Source: a virus
DNA length: 20,963 nt
Direction: 5' to 3' (one strand)
Virus record (IMG/VR): IMGVR_UViG_3300024431_000029
Location: 1-20,963 of that record
Shown: in pieces, positions 7,994 to 14,340 of the stretch
Layout: every line of letters starts with the position of its first letter
Position numbering within the stretch: position 1 is the stretch's first letter
Notes under the pieces: generated by a model
What the model was told of the DNA's origin: nothing
Database searches by the model: none
Seen by the model: only the letters and a program-made list of their open reading frames with translations
Made by a program: the position numbers and the translations under genes

Positions 7994-9483
7994 TATGCAA
8001 ACGCCCCTCCCAAATCAAAGGGTAGGTTTTGCAGAATATCAGTTCCTGTTTCAACCGGATTGATAATGTCAGATGTTGCAGAGGCATCTAAGATATCAGC
8101 GAGTCCTTGATTGCTCCCGAAAGGTAAGGAACCTTTCGATAGCTCTAGTACCATTTCGTGACTATCTGCTGAGACAATATGGTGAATATTCGAAACGATA
8201 TAGTTACCACTTACTTCAGGATCTCTATCGTCGGGGTGAATATTACCTTTAACATTTTCAGGTCGGGGAACATCTAATACTACGATTTGGCCTGCTCGTA
8301 ACCAATTAATACCTGGCGCTTCGACTCGAATACGCAGAGCTTCAAACTGGCGCAATTGACTATTACGCTGAAGTAACCATTTCTGGCTTTCATCATAGTC
8401 TTGTATACCATCAAACATTTGATTGTGTTTTGGATAGAACCGAACCAGTGCATCTGGATTACGACCATGCTCAGTATAACCGGGAAAAGCCTTAGCCTTT
8501 TGGGTCGTTATATTACCATCAGAGTCTACTAAGTGATCTTCTATATGTTGTAGCTTGGCAAAGTTGCTTAGATAATCGAATACTTCAGTATTGAATGTTT
8601 TGGTCACGATATCATGTGTGATAAGTTTACTAGCATACATTCCTTGGTCAACTCTTTCCATAGTTGATCCCGATTGTAAGATAGAGTAACTACGAATCAA
8701 TTGCATCTCAGGTAGTATCGAGCGGGATCGACCTGAGGCTTTACCAGAGCTATGCGAACGAAAATTTGCAGGGTCATAAATCAGTCGCAGAGCAGGTGTT
8801 CGCTGTGACAGTTCATTCAATGAGCGAAATTGAAAACCATCTGCGGTTTCAAAAAACAGATAGTTGGCAGCATCAGGATTCTCATCTGGTCTTGCTCTTG
8901 CAGCTAGCCAGTTGATAGCTTTGAAAGGTTTCCAAGAAGGAATTACGAATGATTGAATGCCCGTGGTGGCTTCAACAAAGATTTCTTCTCCCAAAATATT
9001 GTTAGCAATTCGTTCTACCATTTCACTAATCGGCATCTGACTATATGCTTTGCGAACCCGACGCTCTTGGTTTCGAAAATATGCGTGAGACACCAATTGT
9101 AATGTATATGATTGTGTAGTATCAGTGAGGTCGCCAGAGCTACCTGTATTTCGATCAGAAATCTGATAGACACGCATGTTCAATTCTGTAGCCGGAGCCC
9201 CGGGGAATCCAGGAGTCTTGAAAACGATCTCAACGGTTTCTAGACCTGCAATGGGAAAGGCACCGATAAGATTGATCGAGTCTATCAACGTCAAGCTACC
9301 GCTCAATACATTGCTGTAGATATCTTCAAAGATGTTGAATGATACCATGATGCGTTGTACATCAACTTCACGCAATCCTGAACGCAGAATGACTTGTTCG
9401 ATACGAACATCGCCTGGATGAAAGAGTTCATCCGCCCGACCGCGTACTGAATTGGAACGAGTTTGTCCTAGTTTATCAGGCAT
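7993..9483 (-). CDS. 27: gp27-like baseplate hub protein
   Basis: A 496-residue protein placed between gp53 and the gp5-like spike, overlapping both neighbours by TAATG. Sequence features fit the gp27/VgrG-base hub fold: an N-terminal beta barrel region (MVSFNIFEDIYSNVLSGSLT, then FPIAGLETVEIVFKTPGF), a middle SQMPISEMVERIANNILGEE followed by IPSWKPFKAINWLAARARPD, where hub proteins carry a helical segment, and NYLFFETADGFQFRSLNEL just after it, a strong family signature. The C-terminal barrel holds IRVEAPGINWLRAGQIVVLD and SGNYIVSNIHHIVSADSHEM. It is longer than T4 gp27 (391 residues). The trimeric hub would join the tube to the spike. Identity of fold is well supported; exact orthology to T4 gp27 is inferred. 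Confidence 0.82.
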   Translation of the reverse strand: MPDKLGQTRSNSVRGRADELFHPGDVRIEQVILRSGLREVDVQRIMVSFNIFEDIYSNVLSGSLTLIDSINLIGAFPIAGLETVEIVFKTPGFPGAPATELNMRVYQISDRNTGSSGDLTDTTQSYTLQLVSHAYFRNQERRVRKAYSQMPISEMVERIANNILGEEIFVEATTGIQSFVIPSWKPFKAINWLAARARPDENPDAANYLFFETADGFQFRSLNELSQRTPALRLIYDPANFRSHSSGKASGRSRSILPEMQLIRSYSILQSGSTMERVDQGMYASKLITHDIVTKTFNTEVFDYLSNFAKLQHIEDHLVDSDGNITTQKAKAFPGYTEHGRNPDALVRFYPKHNQMFDGIQDYDESQKWLLQRNSQLRQFEALRIRVEAPGINWLRAGQIVVLDVPRPENVKGNIHPDDRDPEVSGNYIVSNIHHIVSADSHEMVLELSKGSLPFGSNQGLADILDASATSDIINPVETGTDILQNLPFDLGGAFA

Positions 9484-10277
9484 TATGTACTTCTACGCGG
9501 GTTGCGTCTAAAAATGATTTCCAAATCACGAAGCACCGGGTCAAGCTGGTCAGGGTCGATCAGATTGATTTGTCGTTTTGCTTCATTCATATTTCGTTCG
9601 TCACCTTCATTAGTGACTACATTTACTGTCGGGGGGAAACCAAAGCCTCCCTGAATATAACCATCTCGATAGGTCAATGGATTCAGCGGTTTTCCCTGGG
9701 CATCTTCAAAATGATTCAACGCTGATTTAGTCTCCTGCACCAAACGAGTCAACTTAGCAGTAACCGGAACGAGTTGACCTTCCTCTTGTACCAGAGTATC
9801 ATCTTGTTGAAACACACCTGAGATATCGTTTACCACTAAACTACTTAGGGTGCGATCAACTGACGTTACTATACCAGTTGCAGTAGCAGCCACATTCGTT
9901 ACTGAAAATCCTTCTCGAAAGTCTCCAGAGATAAGCGTAGGCTCCATAAAGAAGGTACTACCTCTATATTTCTTGTCGATAAATGGGACTAGCTTTCTCT
10001 CGCTAAGAGGCCAATCAAAAAAGGGATTGATGATCTCATTCGCCAGAAGAACAACCCAATGTAAACCAGCAGACCCGTATAGTTTGTGTGCTATGATATC
10101 TGGCGTATCCTCATCCTTTACTGAATAAGATACAAACAACGATCCAACTTCTTTCAGATTTTGCTTGATTGCAACTCGTCTAAAGATATCGGTTACGATC
10201 TTTGGCTCAGCGAACTTCGCTCCGCTAGGAATTTTTAGATCGTAGACAAGAGTAGGAAACTTTGAAAAGTAAGCCAT
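9483..10277 (-). CDS. 53: Baseplate wedge protein gp53
   Basis: A 264-residue homologue of T4 gp53 (196 residues), the LysM-like wedge protein that links adjoining wedges near the hub. The hallmark segment is HKLYGSAGLHWVVLLANEII followed by NPFFDWPLSERKL, matching T4's LYG-x4-YWVLL-x5-Y-x-P-Y-x-GW pattern. The extra length comes from an insert of roughly residues 110-180 (SVTNVAATATGIVTSVDRTL and following), a beta-type module, before a C-terminal segment containing RDGYIQGGFGFPPTV and ending with basic residues. The ATG lies three bases after the gp48 stop and the stop overlaps the hub start. The family call is confident. Confidence 0.92.
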   Translation of the reverse strand: MAYFSKFPTLVYDLKIPSGAKFAEPKIVTDIFRRVAIKQNLKEVGSLFVSYSVKDEDTPDIIAHKLYGSAGLHWVVLLANEIINPFFDWPLSERKLVPFIDKKYRGSTFFMEPTLISGDFREGFSVTNVAATATGIVTSVDRTLSSLVVNDISGVFQQDDTLVQEEGQLVPVTAKLTRLVQETKSALNHFEDAQGKPLNPLTYRDGYIQGGFGFPPTVNVVTNEGDERNMNEAKRQINLIDPDQLDPVLRDLEIIFRRNPRRST

Positions 10278-10279
10278 AA

Positions 10280-11497
10280 TTAGAACCCTTCGAGTATATG
10301 CTGGCGGTTCAAAGTCTCAAGTTCACTAAACGATAAAGTGACTGTGATGTGCGTTGGTGGGTTGCCACCCCTGCTCTCTACGGTATCGCCTTGCAATGAC
10401 GAAGGTAGGGGCGATGAATGACTTCTATGTGTTGAAAATATACCTGAACCAGAATAGTCAACTGCAATATTTTTGAGATAGCAACGTCCCACGCGATTCA
10501 ACCAATCGTTTTCTTTATCTAGAAAGAGGCCATCCTTAGGTTCTTGTTCTCTTGAGATATATTGAATATCAAACTCAGCAGGGAAGGCATGAAATCGACC
10601 ACCAGCAATAAATTCAGGGTGTGCAAAGAATTTGAATGTTCGAATAATGTCATCAATCGCTTCAGATTCTTGACTACTTTGAGGGATAAAATGAAATGTA
10701 TATTCGAAAGAACGTTGACCAACTGAGCGAAACAAAAATTGCATATGAGGATTGAGTACACGACGAACATTTCTTTCTAAGAATGCTCGGGCCCCAATGT
10801 TTGCGCCAACGAGAGAACCCAACTGGTCAACCAGATTTGTTCCAATTCGTAAACCAAATTCTTCACCAAGAGATTTGATAAAGTCACTCTTTACCGCTTG
10901 GTCGATATTTGTTGAACCGTCGATAATTCGCTTGGTAAGATCAACTATTCCAGCACCAGCAGCAGCTATACGCAATGATTCGCCTTGATACTCAAATGCA
11001 TAACCAGCACTAATCTTTTCGGGCATATAGATGATAATAGAACCAACAGTTTCGGTGGTAACAGGTAGTTGTTTGAGTCTCGTCAACTCCTCCGATGAAA
11101 CTCCTCGTTCAATCAGAGCTTTACGAGTCTTATCAATTCGTTTGCGTCCACGACCAACAATTGATTGCTGCTTAGCGTTCGGTATAAACTCATTGAATTG
11201 CACTCCATCAACAGATTGAGCAATCGGAGATGAGGACGGCCCCAACCCACCCAAAATACTTTGGCCGCGTGCGATGGCTTGAGCGCCAGAATTAGTGTCG
11301 ATCTTACCAGAACCAGGAGTAGTTTCTACGATATGAAACATTATAAAGTGGCCACTTAATTGGTCAGAATTGATGGGATACTTTAAGACACCGATGTCCT
11401 CAGTGCCAACATTAAGCGGGTCGAGCTTATTGCGGGTCCCTTGAATAAAGTTATTCACATTGCTGACAACGGTTCCGAATTTACCTAGAGTGGTCAT
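10280..11497 (-). CDS. 48: Baseplate tail-tube cap protein gp48 (gp54-related)
   Basis: A 405-residue protein, first gene of the minus-strand baseplate block. The start YPINSDQLSGHFIMFHIVET and the tail-tube-like C-terminal half (VGQRSFEYTFHFIPQSSQES, then a long stretch to THITVTLSFSELETLNRQHI) fit gp48, whose T4 C-terminus has the parallel pattern FTLEITMREIITLNRASLY. gp48 and gp54 form the platform on the hub from which the gp19 tube grows. A very good Shine-Dalgarno (AAGGAG) lies seven bases before the ATG. A middle hydrophobic/Gly-rich stretch (about residues 175-245) has no clear counterpart that I recall. gp54 is the main alternative; the neighbour gp53 and the length favour gp48. Confidence 0.8.
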   Translation of the reverse strand: MTTLGKFGTVVSNVNNFIQGTRNKLDPLNVGTEDIGVLKYPINSDQLSGHFIMFHIVETTPGSGKIDTNSGAQAIARGQSILGGLGPSSSPIAQSVDGVQFNEFIPNAKQQSIVGRGRKRIDKTRKALIERGVSSEELTRLKQLPVTTETVGSIIIYMPEKISAGYAFEYQGESLRIAAAGAGIVDLTKRIIDGSTNIDQAVKSDFIKSLGEEFGLRIGTNLVDQLGSLVGANIGARAFLERNVRRVLNPHMQFLFRSVGQRSFEYTFHFIPQSSQESEAIDDIIRTFKFFAHPEFIAGGRFHAFPAEFDIQYISREQEPKDGLFLDKENDWLNRVGRCYLKNIAVDYSGSGIFSTHRSHSSPLPSSLQGDTVESRGGNPPTHITVTLSFSELETLNRQHILEGF

Positions 11498-11520
11498 TCA
11501 TTGCTCCTTGAGGCCTTTCT

Positions 11521-11537
11521 CATACATACTATGTATG
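11521..11537. promoter_or_regulatory. Perfect 17-base dyad in the divergent gp48/gp4 control region
   Basis: CATACATA, a central C, then TATGTATG: a perfect inverted repeat with eight-base arms. It covers the gp4 start codon (11535-11537) and lies 24 bases upstream of the gp48 start. The one-base centre is too small for an RNA hairpin loop, so a DNA-level role is likelier: either an operator, or two face-to-face late promoters, since each arm shares six of eight bases with the T4 late element TATAAATA. Late promoters in both arms would give a usual leader for gp48 and an almost leaderless mRNA for gp4. Confidence 0.5.
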
Positions 11538-11987
11538 GCATATAAAGGTAAATTCAAACCACACAATCCCAAGAAATATCAAGGGGATTCGTCTGGAATC
11601 ATCTATCGCTCCTCGCTTGAGCTTCGCTTCATGCGGTACTGTGACAGCACCCCGGAGGTACTCGAATGGGCTAGTGAAGAATTGGTGATCCCATATAAGT
11701 CTCCTATAGATGGTAAACCCCATCGGTATTTCCCTGACTTCTGGATCAAGGTCCGCCGAAAAGACGGTCGGCTTTATGAGTCGGTCATCGAAGTCAAGCC
11801 CAAGAAATACTGCGGGCCCCCTAATCCAAAAAATAGACTGACGAAAACTGGCAGGATTTCACGACGCTACATCAGCGACGTGAAGAACTGGGGTGTGAAC
11901 TCCGCTAAATGGGAGGCTGCCAGAGGGTTATGCAAGTCGAAAGGTTGGGAGTTTGTGATTCTAACCGAGGGACATTTGAAACCCTGA
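11535..11987 (+). CDS. 4: Head completion protein gp4, PD-(D/E)XK nuclease-like
   Basis: A 150-residue protein, the same length as T4 gp4, which acts after DNA packaging so that heads can join tails. I start it at the ATG giving MAYKGKFKPHNPKKYQGD because this matches the conserved gp4 N-terminus; an upstream in-frame ATG at 11460 would overlap gp48 by 38 bases. Nuclease-type residues are visible: E29 in YRSSLELRF, P67-D68 in YFPDFW, and E86-x-K88 in VIEVKPKK, the order expected of a PD-(D/E)XK core. No Shine-Dalgarno sits at normal spacing; the only GAGG is about 21 bases upstream, so translation may start on a leaderless or near-leaderless mRNA. It opens the plus-strand late block. Confidence 0.92.
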   Translation: MAYKGKFKPHNPKKYQGDSSGIIYRSSLELRFMRYCDSTPEVLEWASEELVIPYKSPIDGKPHRYFPDFWIKVRRKDGRLYESVIEVKPKKYCGPPNPKNRLTKTGRISRRYISDVKNWGVNSAKWEAARGLCKSKGWEFVILTEGHLKP

Positions 11988-12000
11988 GCATAGATATAGT

Positions 12001-12717
12001 ATGGCAGAGAATATTTTTAACAAGATTCAACAGCTTCGCAGCAATACAGGAATTCCAGCCAGAGGCGCAATTGCCCAAGACTGGTTTCGTCAGACTGTTC
12101 GACGACTCTTTGGTGAGCGAGCCATTCGTGGGCGTGAGGAGCTTGTTCAAGCGGACGAAGCCACCACTAGATCACCCCAACAAATCCAAAGTCTGCGGGC
12201 TGGTCGAATGTATATGTTCGTCTACAATCCCAAACTACGAAAGCAACTGCCCGTGTATGATCGTTTTCCAATGATCTTTGTTCTAGAGTTTCGGCGTCAA
12301 GGATTTCTTGGAATCAACCTGCATTACTTGCCCCTCAAACTAAGAGCTGCATTGTTCAACGAACTGACCATCCTCATAAATACCCAAAATCTGAATGAGA
12401 ACACTCGCTTGCGTATCAGCTATCAGATCATCAAAAATGCAACGAAATATCACAGTGCTTTACCACTAGTTCGAGAGTACCTTAATAAGCATATACGGTC
12501 ACGAATGCTTGAGGTTCATTCCCGCGATTGGGAAATTGCTTTATTCCTACCAGCAGAGCAATTCAAGAAGAAGGGTAAGCATACCGTTTGGGCAGAGACA
12601 CGAACAGAAATTAGAGAAGGACCACGCAGACGGGCCCGTGCCGCAAAAGAGCGACGTGAACGCGAGCAGCGTCAACGTCAGGAACGTCTACAGCAAGGTA
12701 CTCAGGAAACCCCATGA
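12001..12717 (+). CDS. Conserved T4-type protein of unknown role with basic coiled-coil tail
   Basis: A 238-residue protein following gp4. The central region MYMFVYNPKLRKQLPVYDRF then FVLEFRRQGFLGINLHYLPL, followed by KLRAALFNELTILIN, looks like a widely shared T4-like phage family (pattern F-x-Y-x-PK...LP-x-YD-x-FP...GFLG-x-NLHYLP) for which I know no certain function. The N-terminus is helical. The last 40 residues (from REGPRRRARAAKERREREQR) are an extremely basic helix that may bind DNA or RNA. Its stop overlaps the next start (ATGA). Between gp4 and the tube-type gene in T4 one would look for head-tail or baseplate factors; a head-completion or DNA-end-protection role is possible but not shown. 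Confidence 0.8.
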   Translation: MAENIFNKIQQLRSNTGIPARGAIAQDWFRQTVRRLFGERAIRGREELVQADEATTRSPQQIQSLRAGRMYMFVYNPKLRKQLPVYDRFPMIFVLEFRRQGFLGINLHYLPLKLRAALFNELTILINTQNLNENTRLRISYQIIKNATKYHSALPLVREYLNKHIRSRMLEVHSRDWEIALFLPAEQFKKKGKHTVWAETRTEIREGPRRRARAAKERREREQRQRQERLQQGTQETP

Positions 12718-13397
12718 CCGGTATCGACGAACTACAAGCTAGAATTGGCAGCTTTGGCGTAACACGACCTAATAGATTTCAGGTCGAGCTGTCCTCACCG
12801 CCGGGTCTTTCCAACTTGATTCCAAGAGATAGAATAGAACGCCTAGCGATTCAATGTGAAGTAGCACAATTGCCAGGTAAGTCATTCTCCACACAAGAAC
12901 AACGTATCTATGGACCTGTTCGCAAGTTTCCATATACTGCAACTTTCACTAGCAATATTGAATTGACATTTCGTATTGGAACCGACTATCTTGAACGTTC
13001 GATTTTCGATGAATGGCAAAATAAGGTTATGAACCGGTCAACTAATATGTTTGGTTACTACAAAGAGTATGTGACCGATATGATTATTCATCAGTTTGAC
13101 ACCGAAGATGAACGTATCTATTCAGTCAAACTTATCGAAGCATGGCCCGAAGCTATTCAACCGATTGAACTGAGTGCCGAAACGACGAATACATATAATA
13201 GACAAACCATCACATTCGCTTTTCGTCAGTGGGAGCAGACTAATGCTCTACCACTGATATTCCCCAGCACGACCTCGACGAAGAAAGCTGAAGGCGGAAA
13301 GATTCTAACGTATTTGACACAAGGTGGATTTGCTTTCTTCGATCAGTTGCCACGCATTACTGGTTCTGGTGGAACTATCTTTGGTAGTATTCTTTAA
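12714..13397 (+). CDS. Tail-tube-fold protein, gp54/gp19 type (tube initiator or tube-like)
   Basis: A 227-residue protein with the tail-tube fold shared by gp19, gp48 and gp54. It opens with TRPNRFQVELSSPPGL, comparable to the ARPNLFQVEI start of gp19, continues with IQCEVAQLPGKSFSTQEQRI and ELTFRIGTDYLERSIFDEWQ, and ends the core with SVKLIEAWPEAIQPIELSAE and TITFAFRQWEQ, equivalent to the last tube strands. T4 gp19 is 163 and gp54 320 residues, so length does not decide. A short C-terminal extension (GGFAFFDQLPRITGSGG) is less typical of gp19. AGGA is well placed before the ATG, which overlaps the previous stop. It probably starts the tube or forms a tube-like ring above gp48. Confidence 0.8.
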   Translation: MTGIDELQARIGSFGVTRPNRFQVELSSPPGLSNLIPRDRIERLAIQCEVAQLPGKSFSTQEQRIYGPVRKFPYTATFTSNIELTFRIGTDYLERSIFDEWQNKVMNRSTNMFGYYKEYVTDMIIHQFDTEDERIYSVKLIEAWPEAIQPIELSAETTNTYNRQTITFAFRQWEQTNALPLIFPSTTSTKKAEGGKILTYLTQGGFAFFDQLPRITGSGGTIFGSIL

Positions 13398-13416
13398 CAC
13401 AATAGGATGAATTATT

Positions 13417-14157
13417 ATGACATTACCCACAATCGTCACACCCCGATATACACTTGAGCAGCCGTCTACCGGCAAGCAAATTTCGTTTCGACCTTTTCTG
13501 GTCAAAGAAGAAAAGATTCTTCTCATGGCTCTCGAAAGTGACGATGCTTCAGAAGCGATTCGAGCGACTAAGCAAGTAATTGAAAACTGCTGCGACGACC
13601 TTGGTAATATTGATGATCTTCCAATGTTCGATATCGAATATATTCTCTTGCAGTTACGTTCAAAGTCCGTAGGTGAAGTTGCAGAACCAGTAATCAAATG
13701 TTCAAAGTGCGATGGGGATATCAAATTGAAAATTGATCTCTCGAAAATCGCTGTAACTAAGAACAAAAAGCATACTACTAAAGTTCAGATCACCAATACG
13801 GTTGGTTTGATTATGAAGTATCCAACATATGCAACCCTTCAAAATATTCAAGGTGCTGAAAATCTTACTGCTACAGAGACAATAGACTTGATGTTGAGTT
13901 GTATTGAATTCATCTATGATGATAAGCAACAGCATAAAGCATCTGAGCAAACCTCTACAGAACTTCATGAATTTATAGATCACTTGACGCAAGCTCACTT
14001 TGCAAAGATTCAAGAATTCTTTGATACGATGCCTAGATTAGAGCATACCGTATCATACACCTGCACCAATAAAGTTCGCACCGGCGACACCACTAGTGAA
14101 AAATGTGGTCATAAGGGTAAGGTGGTAATCAATAATTTACAGGATTTTTTCGGGTAA
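13417..14157 (+). CDS. 26: gp26/gp51-family tail assembly protein with zinc-ribbon cysteines (zero-frame product)
   Basis: A 246-residue protein of the T4 baseplate gp26/gp51 family, which acts in assembly of the baseplate hub. Family features are the start PRYTLEQPSTGKQISFRPFL followed by VKEEKILLMALE, then FDIEYILLQLRSKSVGEV, and near the end FFDTMPRLEH. C95-x2-C98 and C216...C230-G-H form a split zinc-ribbon pattern. The reading frame ends NLQDFFG just after a run of six Ts. That run forms a T-TTT-TTC slippery heptamer at 14145-14151, and the -1 frame is open through to the 51-codon ORF at 14184-14339; a frameshift would give a product of about 307 residues. Position immediately before the tape measure is where tail chaperones of the G/GT kind lie. 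Confidence 0.85.
   Translation: MTLPTIVTPRYTLEQPSTGKQISFRPFLVKEEKILLMALESDDASEAIRATKQVIENCCDDLGNIDDLPMFDIEYILLQLRSKSVGEVAEPVIKCSKCDGDIKLKIDLSKIAVTKNKKHTTKVQITNTVGLIMKYPTYATLQNIQGAENLTATETIDLMLSCIEFIYDDKQQHKASEQTSTELHEFIDHLTQAHFAKIQEFFDTMPRLEHTVSYTCTNKVRTGDTTSEKCGHKGKVVINNLQDFFG
14145..14151 (+). promoter_or_regulatory. Candidate -1 ribosomal frameshift site T TTT TTC
   Basis: The last codons of the upstream gene read GAT TTT TTC GGG TAA, giving the canonical slippery pattern X-XXY-YYZ (T TTT TTC) six bases before the CGGGTAA... stop context (stop at 14155-14157). After a one-base slip the frame continues CGG GTA AGT TTC and stays open for 11 codons to the ATG at 14184, then through the 51-codon ORF to the stop at 14337-14339. 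The slip site is very near the zero-frame stop, as in many tail chaperone genes. I see no obvious strong stimulatory hairpin just downstream by eye. Confidence 0.65.
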
Positions 14158-14183
14158 GTTTCTGTCATGATTCCCTAGCCAAT

Positions 14184-14339
14184 ATGTACAAGATGAATTT
14201 CAATTTGATGCAGCACCATAACTATAGTCTCAGCGAATTGGAATGTATGATACCCTGGGAGCGACAAGTCTTTATTAAGATGCTGGCTGACTGGATTGAG
14301 GAAGAGAACGAAAGGTACAAGCAACAAGGTATGAAGTAA
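14184..14339 (+). CDS. Small 51-residue ORF, probably the frameshift-added part of a tail chaperone
   Basis: A 51-codon frame, MYKMNFNLMQHHNYSLSELE then CMIPWERQVFIKMLADWIEE and a charged end ENERYKQQGMK, stopping one base before the tape-measure ATG. The pattern NFNLMQHH...SL-x-E-[LI]-E-x-M-[IL]-PWER is one I associate with short proteins encoded just ahead of the tape measure in T4-like environmental phages. No Shine-Dalgarno precedes its ATG (the upstream bases are TTCCCTAGCCAAT), and it is in exactly the -1 frame relative to the preceding gene with no stop between, so it is more likely made as a C-terminal extension after slippage at 14145-14151 than as a free protein. In lambda and many other phages the T part of GT recruits the tape measure and tube subunits; the same role is inferred here. 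Confidence 0.75.
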   Translation: MYKMNFNLMQHHNYSLSELECMIPWERQVFIKMLADWIEEENERYKQQGMK

Positions 14340-14340
14340 G

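Noticed and set aside
11460-11534. Upstream in-frame ATG for gp4 at 11460, adding 25 residues.
   Set aside because: It would overlap the oppositely transcribed gp48 start and add residues unlike any gp4; the MAYKGKFKP start matches the family.
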